NCBI GenBank assembly: GCA_001465935.1
Contig: LNKV01000026.1
Coordinates: 62,001 to 126,000 of the forward strand
Source of the DNA: Clarireedia homoeocarpa
Lineage: Eukaryota > Ascomycota > Leotiomycetes > Helotiales > Rutstroemiaceae
DNA length: 64,000 bases
Direction: 5' to 3'
Shown: positions 55,806 to 64,000 of the stretch, piece by piece
Position numbering within the stretch: position 1 is the first letter of the stretch
Layout: each line of letters opens with the position of its first letter
Notes under the pieces: generated by a model
Seen by the model: the letters and a program-made list of their open reading frames with translations, nothing else
Database searches by the model: none
Told to the model about the DNA's origin: nothing
Made by a program: the position numbers and the translations under genes

Positions 55806-57035
55806 ATGGCACCAGGTATGTCAATTGACTCCTTCCACTCAAAAGTCCAGCAAAATTAACGCGACAACAGCAGTCCAATACGAGCTCGCTCAACCGCCGA
55901 ACGATGCGGTATCATCCCTTCAATATTCACCGTATTCCTCGTCCAAACTACTGGTCTCGTCATGGGACAAGAACGTCTATCTGTATGATACGAGTGAGGC
56001 GGAAGAAGGCGGCAAGCTACTAAATAAATTCGAGCATCGTGCGCCTGTAATGGATGTTTGTTTCGGCGCAGATGAGAACGAGGCTTTCACGGCAGGGTTG
56101 GATTGGCAGGTGAAAAGGTGCACAAATTTCTACTAGGCAAGTTATTGCTTGAGGAAAATAGGCTGACAAGAGTTCTGGCTGCAGGATCAACCTCGAGAAT
56201 GGTGAACAAACAGTTCTTAGCGCACATGGAGCGGCCGTAAAGTCGGTAGTGTACAGCAAAGAACACTGTGAGTCGAGCCACTATTTCCTAGTCATATAGC
56301 TAACAAGATCTCCCAATTCAAGCTCTCCTCATATCCGCCTCCTGGGATAGCACTCTCCACTTCCACAACCTCGCCGCTCCCGACCACGAACCAACGACAA
56401 TTCCCCTCCCCGCAAAACCACATTCCCTCTCCCTCACCCCCACCAAACTCGTGGTCGCCATGTCGTCCCGCCTCCTCTACATCTACAACCTCTCCCCCGC
56501 GCTAGCTCTCGCTCAAGCCAACGGACAAACCGAGTTCAAACCCTGGCAACAGCGCGAATCCTCTCTCAAATTCATGACGCGGGCCGTAGCCTGCATGCCG
56601 AACGACGACGGTTACGCCAGCAGTAGTATCGAGGGGCGTGTTGCCGTAGAATGGTTCGATCCCTCGACTGAGTCGCAGGCGCGGAAATATGCATTCAAGT
56701 GCCACAGACAGCCTGATCCGGCGGGAGATGGCACAGATATAGTATACCCGGTGAATGCGTTAACATTTCATCCCGTTCACGGTACATTTGCGTCAGGAGG
56801 TGGCGACGGAGTGGTGGCATTGTGGGATGCGGTAGCGAAGCGCAGGATTCGTCAATACCAGAAATATCCAGCGAGCGTTGCGGCATTGTCGTTTAGTAGC
56901 GACGGGAAGTACCTAGCTGTGGGAGTATGTCCTGGCTTCAAGAATGGACAAGAGGATTATAGTGGAGAGGGACAGACAAAGATATATGTGAGGGAATTGG
57001 GCGAGAATGAAGCTAAGGGGAAGGGCGCAAAGTAA
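55806..57035 (+). CDS. BUB3: Spindle checkpoint WD40 protein Bub3
   Basis: WD40 beta-propeller that binds phosphorylated kinetochore MELT repeats and recruits Bub1/BubR1 in the spindle assembly checkpoint. Four exons: 55806-55815 (10 bp), 55871-56117, 56185-56267 and 56323-57035, giving 350 residues. The short first exon, ATG GCA CCA G, splices to give MAPAVQYELAQPPNDAVSSL. The later in-frame start at 55825 would lie inside this intron. WD repeats are recognisable at LLVSSWDKNVYLYD, AFTAGLDWQVKRINLENGE and LLISASWDSTLHFHNL. The conserved Bub3 segments EGRVAVEWFDPSTESQARKY and FKCHR are present, and FASGGGDGVVALWD follows. Exon 4's acceptor is TTCAAG. Confidence 0.94.
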
Positions 57036-57498
57036 CGAATGATAAATTGAGTATATTTCTGTATAATGGTCTGTCCATTTAGCAAGGCGTTCTTGGTTCC
57101 AGAATATGGATCATAGTCTCTGAGTTTGAATTCATTATTTTCTTGAATCATACTTGTATTCAAGCTCTTATCAGTATGTGCAACCAGTTTCATGTATATT
57201 TTTTGTTTCAAGTAAATAAAGCCAGTGGAGGTCATGCCGCCGGCCAGGTGCGCCCCAAAATTGCTGTGCAAATAGCCAGCCTCTTGAGCCCGTAGATTAG
57301 CAAAATATTGTTATAGCAATATATACACACATGCTCTTTCCCTGGCCTCTTGGCTGCTCCAACCATCTTTGCTCCCAGCAATGTTTCAATTATCCTTCTT
57401 TTTCTTCATATTTCTTTTTTTGTGCATGCGCAACAGCAACATAGTAACAAGGTGACTCAATAGTCTGTAGCAAGTTGACTCTTACACTACTAAACTTC
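57036..57498. other. Convergent 3' intergenic region
   Basis: 463 bp between the BUB3 stop and the stop of the large unknown protein. No gene was recognised. Confidence 0.5.
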
Positions 57499-60400
57499 CT
57501 ACTGCTTCTTGAATGGCGGTACGAACGGTAGCGACTTCAGTCTCTTCCTAGCGGAGCCATGCAGCGTTCCAAGACTAGAGCTAACTTTCCTAGTGAGCAA
57601 ACCCAAGTTATTCTCTTCTCTTGGCATGGGCGCAGACATAGCAAGTGGCCGGGGGAATATTTCAGCGGAGTGATCATTTTTGGATACTTGACTGGCGGGT
57701 GCTTTACTGATTCTTTGGTTTGCAAATAGTGCTGCTGTTTGAGTGTGGGCTAGTTGCGAACGAACCGGGGTCGACTTGCTCCTCATTGCTTTGAAGTTCT
57801 CAATGCTTCTCTCTGATTCTTCGAAAGCTTGGCAGAAGTAGCTCTCCTCTGGTCGGTAAGAAAGTTGCGAAAAGTGAGAAAGCGCTTCTTCAGATGGCAC
57901 AGAAAACTGTATGTCCACCAGTGGATCCTCGGCTGTCAAAAGCTTACTATGGATATTCTGCGATATATGAGCAAGAGAACCATGATGTAGGTATGCACCT
58001 TGAGTCTCCGGAATCTCAGGGGTAGTCAGCCTTTCCATGCCTATATCTAGCGATTGACTCATGAGCCTTCTCCTGCGCGTTTGCACAGTTAAGGATTTTC
58101 TTCGTTGCGCAAGGGCGATAGAAGGGCTGTCGAAGATATCTTCTTCTGTTTCGTTGGCCAAGTGACTCAGCTTGGGGCGTCGAGGCCTCCAGCTGTCTGT
58201 TTCATCTTGAACTGGTGGTGGAGGGTCAGCGCTGTCCTGACCTGCGATAAATTGTGATTGTAAAGGAGATTGGGACTGCCACGGGTGATATTCTTGTGAA
58301 TCAAAATCTTGGGCTAAACGCGCATCCTGCGGAGCTGAGTAGACCAATGGTGCGGGTTGATACACAAACTCTGATCCCGAGGCCAGTGTCTTGCCAGCTA
58401 CAAGGGCCTCCGAACTCATCGCGACATGCATCCCTTCTTCACCAAGCACTCCCTCATCACTGATGTCTTCCTCTTCCTCTTCCTCTTCCTCTTCCTCTTC
58501 CTCTTCCTCTTCCTCTTCAGAGTATTCACTATCTTCACATCCACTTCCGCCACAACTTCCATGGCTTGCGACGGTGTCCTTATCTGATTGTTCATCATCT
58601 TCGCTAGTCGACATTTTGAAGCTGTAATCTGAGCAATCTCCATCCAGCTCGGTTCCATCATATTCCACACTGCCGTCATCATGTTCATTTACGTCGCATG
58701 GCCTGTTCACAAATACCGATTTCATCTCATCTTGTATGCTAAGCTGGTATGAATCCTCACGTGGCGTATCATGCCACCTGAATGCTCCCGATTCTGTGGA
58801 CAATGTCCTCGGGTGTAGACCAAGCTCGGTCTTGAAATCCGTAGCAGCATTCTGGATTGACAGGTCTGGAAAAGCGCCGAAGTCACCACACTGAGTTTCT
58901 ATGTTAACTTCATTTGGTGGTATCTCGGAAATTAGGGTTTCGATCAGTTCCATTTGGCCCTCAGCTACCTGATGAATGATTTCAATTGGGGTTGCATTGC
59001 GAACGACTGGCGCAGCCCTCTCTGCAGACTTTACCATGGGAGATACTGGCTGTGTCTTGACTATCTTCCTACTAGGCTTCTTCACAGACCTGGGCTCCCT
59101 GGTGTCTTCATATTTATCTCTGTTCTCAACAAGTGTTAAGGTGCCTATGCGAGTAGACAGTACTAACGTACTAGGCCGGACCCGCTTCGGTTTTGGCATT
59201 GGCATCGATATTCCAATGGGCTGGGCCTCAGAACCAATAAATCCATCCGAATACGAAGTAGTTGTGCTCCGGCTTAAGAGTCCTCCCGGAGGTCTGTTAC
59301 ATGAACCTAAATTGATAAATTCCGAACGATCGATTGATCCAAAGGGCCTGCGAGCATTACTTGAGGCTCGTGGGAGCCTTTTGGCCCGTTTTGACACCTT
59401 TGTAAATCCTGCTATTTCATCGTTCGAGTATTTTTGCGACGTGAGATGTAGCTCACCAAGAGGTAATCGTCTGCGCAGATCTCTCTTTCTATTCCCAGGT
59501 GGTTGACAAACGGGACTATCTGCATCTTCAACATGCTCTGAAGCCTGCACTAACTGCTGGGCCCGTTGTATTTCTTTCGAATAAGCTTCCAAGGAACCCG
59601 TTGTCGCTTTTTCCCGCTTCGTGAGGCCGATATCCTTTAGTATAATCAAGGCTTCTTCCTGGGTGGCACAATCAAAGTCTCTCTGGGTATCAGGCAAGTC
59701 GAGATCATCAAAGTGCCCAAGCTCTGTGCTTTGGTCGATTTGAATTGCGTGGTTTACCGAAGAGTCGACGTGTCGTCTCGCGAGATCTAGAAGCTCAAGC
59801 TCAAGATCATCCAGACGTTCTCTATTGTTGCTTCCTTGAAGTCAGCCAAATGCGGTTATGCATCTTCCTGTAACAACAAAACAAAGACTAGATGCATCAA
59901 GCCTCTCTATGTAAATGTGATGCTGCGTACTAAAGCACTTACCTGGGAGCATTATCTGCATCTTCATCGCTGCTATCAGATTCTCCTTGCATGAGCCGTG
60001 GTGTGCCAAACGAGGTGTCAATTTCCATGAGTTCAGCTAATGGTTGGAAACGCTCCTCCCGCATTTCCGAAGGACACAAAGATTCTTGCATAGACTTTTC
60101 CTTGCTGTCACTAGCTGCTTCCGTGTTCTGAGCGATGGGTATGACGCTTTGAACCTTACCTGCTTGTCCGTTTTCATTTGGCGGCAGTAGATTGTATCCT
60201 GTATCTTTCTTGCCGCGCTGGCAAAATACCGACTCTGTTAATGGGCCACTCCGCGACGGGAAAGGACTAATGTTGGGAACAGAATTGGTATCGGGCTTCA
60301 ATGCTTGTCGTCTTTGGAATGCCCTTGCAAATCGGCTAGGAGTCGGTCCACATCGTTTGATCGAGCGTAGAATGTCTTCAGTAGTGCTCATGAAGGGATT

Positions 60401-60670
60401 AACGCCAGAGTCTGTATCATTTGTAGTAGTACCTCGAAAGGCCAAAGGAGTCAAGCTGCTTGTATCTGCTGGTTGCTCAACTGAAGCAATTTCAGAACCT
60501 TCATGTTCTGCACTTGGAATCAAGGTATTTGTTCTGGAATCTTGAGGCCTGTTCCTTTTGAATCTGGCTAGTTGAGGTGTCCACCTGAGGGCGCGCTCCA
60601 GCGTCGCGATGCTTGGGGCCGTGATACTCGTAGATTGCTGTGCTTCCACAACGTCATTGTTGGGATCCAT
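57499..60670 (-). CDS. Large acidic, low-complexity hypothetical nuclear protein
   Basis: Unrecognised protein of 1,019 residues. Two exons: 60670-59943 and 59830-57499. The donor GTAAGT is strong. Of the nearby AG sites only GAAG|C restores frame, and it joins SDEDADNAP to SNNRERLDDLELELLDLARR. Without the splice two separate frames appear. The protein is poor in obvious domains. It has basic clusters (KPKRVRP, SVKKPSRKIVK, RRRRLM) like nuclear localisation signals, many SP/TP sites, and a poly-Glu run of about 20 residues encoded by a CTTCCT repeat on the plus strand. The C-terminus is basic (SARKRLKSLPFVPPFKKQ). A phospho-regulated chromatin or cell-cycle protein is possible but is only inference. 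Confidence 0.75.
58466..58519. repeat. CTTCCT hexanucleotide repeat inside a coding region
   Basis: About nine copies of a hexamer encode the poly-Glu run of the large acidic protein on the minus strand. Such tracts change length easily by slippage. Confidence 0.85.
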
Positions 60671-61369
60671 GGATATGGATTTAATTCGGTCGGGATGTGG
60701 AGGCTAAGGTGAAGCGCTTGAAGTCGAGATAAAGATAATTACAGACAGGACTGTCCACTATATCATGGAGAGTACAGCCATGTCTGTACGCGAGTAATGA
60801 TTATATTCCACGATAGTTTGGATGTGAGAATATTCGCCAAGCTTGGAGAAGAGATAAACGGTTGGTTCGTAAGTGGAGACTTCCCTCAGGGAAGAACATG
60901 AGGGACACGAGATAGGAAGGCAGTCCAGAGACGCGACTTTCTTAGACTGGGTTTTTTGGAGTTACGACTTGAAAGGAGCCAGGAGCAACAAAGTTTGCAG
61001 TACTGCTGCTTGAAATAGATACCATTTTATTTTCCAATCCGCGTATATCATTAGAAATAGATCTCATATTAATTCGGTATCGCCTATCAAAAACAGAAAC
61101 CCCTTGAGAAAAGGTTCCGAGTAGTTTCTCTTCTTAGGTGACGTGGTTTACCCCAGTCTTTTGTCAAAGTATGTACTTTTAGAAGTATTCAACCGGCAAA
61201 CAGGGTAGGCATCCAGTGGCAGATCCGATATCATGAGGAAACCCCTTAAATACCCCTTTACTCTCATCAAAAACGCCCCATAGATAACAAAAGCAGTAGA
61301 GATAAAATGAACAAAACTATACAATACGTGATCAGAAAGACCCTTAAAATGCACCAAACACGTAAGGGA
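60671..61369. other. Intergenic: promoter side of the acidic protein gene
   Basis: 699 bp; both neighbours are on the minus strand. It contains the upstream region of the acidic protein gene and the 3' side of the Bqt4-like gene. No gene was recognised. Confidence 0.5.
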
Positions 61370-62760
61370 TCATTGCGCTGTAATATAGTCAGTAATTGGT
61401 CGGTTCGTATTGGATAGATATACATACCCAATAGCCAAAGTAGCACTCAAACCAATCAATGCACGTGTTTTAACCCTTTCCTTCTTCAGCTCAGATTCAA
61501 CCTTTACCTTCTTCGCGGGCACAGCTTCGACAATGTCCTCTTCGGCTTCATCTTCTTCATCGGCTTCCTCGGTTTCTTCAGCCTTGCGCTTCTTGGACGT
61601 AACTTCACCATTCAACGCTTGGCTCTTTACAGCCACCTCAACCATTTCCTTCGCTTTGGCAATCATTGCTTCTGTATCTTCTGGTAGTGGTAGTTCAGGC
61701 AGACCCGCTGGCATTTCAACTTGGACATGGGTGTGCGTTGTCTCAACGTCTCCTTTCACCTCGACCTCTGTATCAACGTTGACTTTGATAACTGGCTCTG
61801 GAGCCTCTTCCTTCGCATCCTCTTTGACCTCTTTGACCTCTTCTTTGACCTCTTCTGTCACGACAGTTTCCTTTACTTCTTCAGTGATAGGAGTAACACC
61901 TTCCAATACGTCCTCAAGATTCTTTGAAGCCACGCTGACAGCAGAATCAGAACTTGATAACTTGGCGCTTGGCTTTCGTGCTCGGGCAATCTTGCGCGGA
62001 GATGTATATTTGCTCGGTGATGCCGATCGTCGAGGGCGTCCCCGGACTGGAGTAGGTGGTGGCAGTGTTTCCGTGGGTTGAATGGTTGAGATTGACGTAT
62101 TGAACGAAACCCCTGGTTCAAGGTCTGGTTGTGAGATTGCAGACAAGTCATCAGCAGGTTCGTACCTGGGCGGGGGTACGATCGACTTGGGAGTGGTGTC
62201 CTTAGTCGGGTTCACATCAATGGGAGTATTGTCCAACAGAGCCTTGATCCATGGCAGTATCCTATATTCTTCCGCAAGCTCTAAAGCGTGTTGAGGCGGA
62301 ATCCATACGTTGCCAGCAGTCTCATCGGTAGATGTTGTTGGGAGACTTTTAATGTATTTACGTTCTTGCTCCTCTTCTGCTACATCTGCGTAAGGAAATG
62401 TAGCTTTGAACATGCCAGTCGCACTGATATAGCCATCGAAGCTGCGGCGCATTAAGAAGTATGATGCGGGGGACGGCTTGAAGATGCCGGAGTGGATGCC
62501 TTTTGGAAGAGGGGCCCTCAGATGGGCGTAATCAAATGTACCTAGATTCTTGCGCTGGGTCGAATTCGACGTGTTTACTTGACCAGCTTTCACTGCAAGA
62601 TCTGTCTGGCCCAATCTTCGTCTTGCGACTAAAGTCTCATCTGCGACAATTGTCAGTTTTGGTGACGAATTTCTCCACGCGATTGGCGCATCATCTTACA
62701 GGAGGGCACCTCATCGGTCATCAACGGATTGAACTTTGAAGGTAGATGACGAGAATGCAT
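61370..62760 (-). CDS. BQT4: Bqt4-like inner nuclear membrane protein (APSES/KilA-N fold)
   Basis: Likely homologue of S. pombe Bqt4, which tethers telomeres to the inner nuclear membrane. Two exons, 62760-62700 and 62640-61370, give 443 residues. The start MHSRHLPSKFNPLMTDEVPS splices through a GTAAGA donor to YETLVARRRLGQTDLAVKAG, the conserved N-terminus of filamentous-fungal homologues. The APSES/KilA-N-like DNA-binding fold follows, with SYFLMRRSFDGYISATGMFK as its best-conserved stretch. The long middle is Ser/Pro-rich, then Glu/Lys/Val-rich with repeated KEEVKEVKE-type units. A hydrophobic segment (ALIGLSATLAIGYVYL) near the C-terminus would anchor it in the nuclear membrane. The 414-residue reading starting at a TTG is only the second exon. 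Confidence 0.88.
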
Positions 62761-63438
62761 TTTGGAAATGATATCGCGACACTGATGGTTGGAGGTAGTT
62801 GGGGATCCAAAGGATGGTCGCGAAATTTGCGGAATCTATATGGTTAATATTCGTACGGCTAGAAGTTGACGCGATTGTTAGGAAAAGAGCAAATGCTGGG
62901 GTATCAATGGAGCGCAGGATTGAGAGGAGATACAACTTACGAACTAGGTATTTGGGTTCCTTGGTGAATGGGTAGCTTCTATTCAGTTGTGGGTTGCGCG
63001 CGTGTTGTGAGAGGGAAAGGAAGGAAGGAAGGAAGGAAGAAGGGTAAGGGTAAGGGTAATAATCGAATATTTGTGAGGGACTGTACGAGTACGAGTAATG
63101 ATCTAAAGTATATCACGAGTGCCCTCACAAAGATGGGGAGACGCAGCGATAACTGCGGGACAAGAATATGTGATAAGGTGATAAAGTGATACCGTGATAC
63201 CGTGATAAATATGCAGCTGTACGAGTATCGATGTGTGAACTCCTGGGATTGTGGTGGAGGTTGCAGGTACGAAGGAAGCACAGTACACAGTACACTCTTG
63301 CAAGTGGGTGGCAGGAGAGGAGGAGGAGGGAAGGAGCTGGTTGAGGGTGGAAGTTTCTGCGATCCCTGAAGAAGAAGTTTGGGGGAAGCTTAAAGAACCC
63401 GCAAACTGCTTAGAAGACCGGGGTGCGACTATTACTTT
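62761..63438. other. Intergenic with simple repeats
   Basis: 678 bp. It contains the Bqt4-like promoter side, a GGAA repeat (about 63018-63038) and a short GGGTAA run (63042-63058). Overlapping frames here are repeat-driven. No gene was recognised. Confidence 0.5.
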
Positions 63439-63927
63439 TTAATGCTTCTTCCCCGTTGTTCCCAGAGCAGCAATCCGTTTGGACCTTCGCCCTAGTGTGA
63501 GTGTGCGTGAGTGTGCGTGGTCGGAATAGCATTTCGCGAACAACACAGGATGAAACCTGGCAAATTGGATGGCTGCATTTTTGTTGAGTTCAAAATCGAC
63601 CGGAGGCTCTCCTCGCCGCTCATGTTCATGGTACGGTACTTCTCGTCTCGCGACTTGACATGGAGAATGCAAATTCCTCATTCCTATCCAGCTGCAGATG
63701 CTCCCACACTCCCTACATTTCTTCGTGTCCAAGCTCAGAAAGTCGGTAGCCGAGTCGGTAGCAGCCAGAAGGCTTCTGCCGCTGTTCGGCGGGGATTGCC
63801 CCTTTAAACCGATCATCACATGATCCGTCGTTTCTACGGAAAAATAATCCGCAAGGTTGGGATCGATAGACGATGCACTTGGAGATGGCCGGAACTTAGA
63901 TAAGCTTTCCAGCGATTCTTGTCGCAT
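63439..63927 (-). CDS. Hypothetical protein, possibly the last exon of a gene crossing the right edge
   Basis: Unrecognised. A minus-strand frame ends at 63439. Its first in-frame ATG is at 63927, giving about 162 residues; the frame is open a little further, until an in-frame TGA near 63980. It carries a cysteine motif (KKCRECGSICSWIG) that may bind zinc, a Ser/Pro-rich N-terminal part, and a basic end (GRRSKRIAALGTTGKKH). A splice acceptor just upstream could join it to exons beyond the window. Start and completeness are uncertain. Confidence 0.4.
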   Translation of the reverse strand: MRQESLESLSKFRPSPSASSIDPNLADYFSVETTDHVMIGLKGQSPPNSGRSLLAATDSATDFLSLDTKKCRECGSICSWIGMRNLHSPCQVARREVPYHEHERRGEPPVDFELNKNAAIQFARFHPVLFAKCYSDHAHSRTLTLGRRSKRIAALGTTGKKH

Positions 63928-64000
63928 CTGTCCTTGTGTGTACACGATGCTTCCAAGACATCTTTGTGCTCTTGTGAGTCACGGGACTGCCGACTTGAGC

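Noticed and set aside
59939..60670. Separate 243-residue gene
   Set aside because: Ends just after a GTAAGT donor; splicing to 59830 gives one continuous 1,019-residue protein.
61410..62081. 223-codon plus-strand frame, Ser/Thr-rich
   Set aside because: Antisense of the Glu/Lys/Val-rich part of the Bqt4-like gene; composition is a simple complement effect.
63042..63058. Short GGGTAA run considered as a telomeric repeat
   Set aside because: Neither strand reads TTAGGG: the complement is TTACCC. Only three copies are present, next to a GGAA repeat, so it is a simple repeat.
1..64000. CRISPR arrays, rRNA or tRNA genes, bacterial-type operons
   Set aside because: No direct-repeat/spacer pattern, no tRNA or rRNA signature found by eye; spliced fungal genes throughout.

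Overview
This window is nuclear DNA of a filamentous ascomycete (Pezizomycotina). Genes lie on both strands and are cut by short introns of about 45-110 bp with GTRNGT donors, CTAAC-type branch sites and YAG acceptors. The gene set is fungal: exocyst Exo84, Tom20, an AA9 polysaccharide monooxygenase, Svf1, Bqt4 and a DUF7924-type protein. The PP2A and AA9-CBM18 proteins look most like Leotiomycetes (Sclerotinia/Botrytis-type). That placement rests on memory of family sequences, not on a search.

Layout. 1-8821 (-): 5' two thirds of the cytoplasmic dynein heavy chain, cut by the left edge inside the motor. 9636-10342 (-): TOM20. 10884-13067 (+): EXO84. 13579-14902 (+): PP2A catalytic subunit in seven exons. 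15677-17205 (+): FAR1-type zinc-domain protein. 17588-20018 (-): TYW1. 20642-22166 (-): secreted AA9 LPMO with a C-terminal CBM18. 23399-24049 (-): HSP10, whose first coding exon is only the ATG, with a perfect heat-shock element upstream. 24627-27439 (-): Hal4/Hal5-type kinase. 27440-29554: about 2.1 kb without a gene, carrying microsatellites and a G-rich tract. 29555-30121 (-): mitochondrial uL11. 30602-31854 (+): SVF1. 32286-32983 (+): a divergent histone H4 variant. 33317-33945 (-): PMP3-like protein with a long basic tail. 34727-37743 (+): HIRAN-SNF2-RING helicase. 38259-39610 (-): EamA/DMT-like membrane protein.

39611-48079 is a gene-poor accessory segment. It holds a hAT transposase fragment, a cluster of compact stem-loops, a DUF7924-type gene divergent from a CK1-like kinase with altered HRD and DFG motifs, a decayed JmjC/cupin-like gene with in-frame stops, and a TA-rich tract that looks like RIP damage. 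48080-63927 returns to dense housekeeping genes: TFIIA-gamma, VMA16, an unknown protein, the cnxE molybdenum-cofactor enzyme, POP5, GPN2, BUB3, a large acidic unknown protein, a Bqt4-like protein, and a cysteine-motif ORF near the right edge.

There is no biosynthetic or operon-like cluster. The genes serve separate core processes: transport, import, exocytosis, phosphatase and kinase signalling, tRNA modification, transcription, vacuolar acidification, RNase P and the spindle checkpoint. Several pairs share short divergent promoters (TOM20/EXO84, uL11m/SVF1, TOA2/VMA16, cnxE/POP5, GPN2/BUB3). POP5 and GPN2 converge with only 6 bp between stop codons. The most unusual items are the H4 variant, the DUF7924/CK1-like pair, and the stem-loop cluster beside it. 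All exon boundaries were assigned by hand from frame, splice-site and family conservation.
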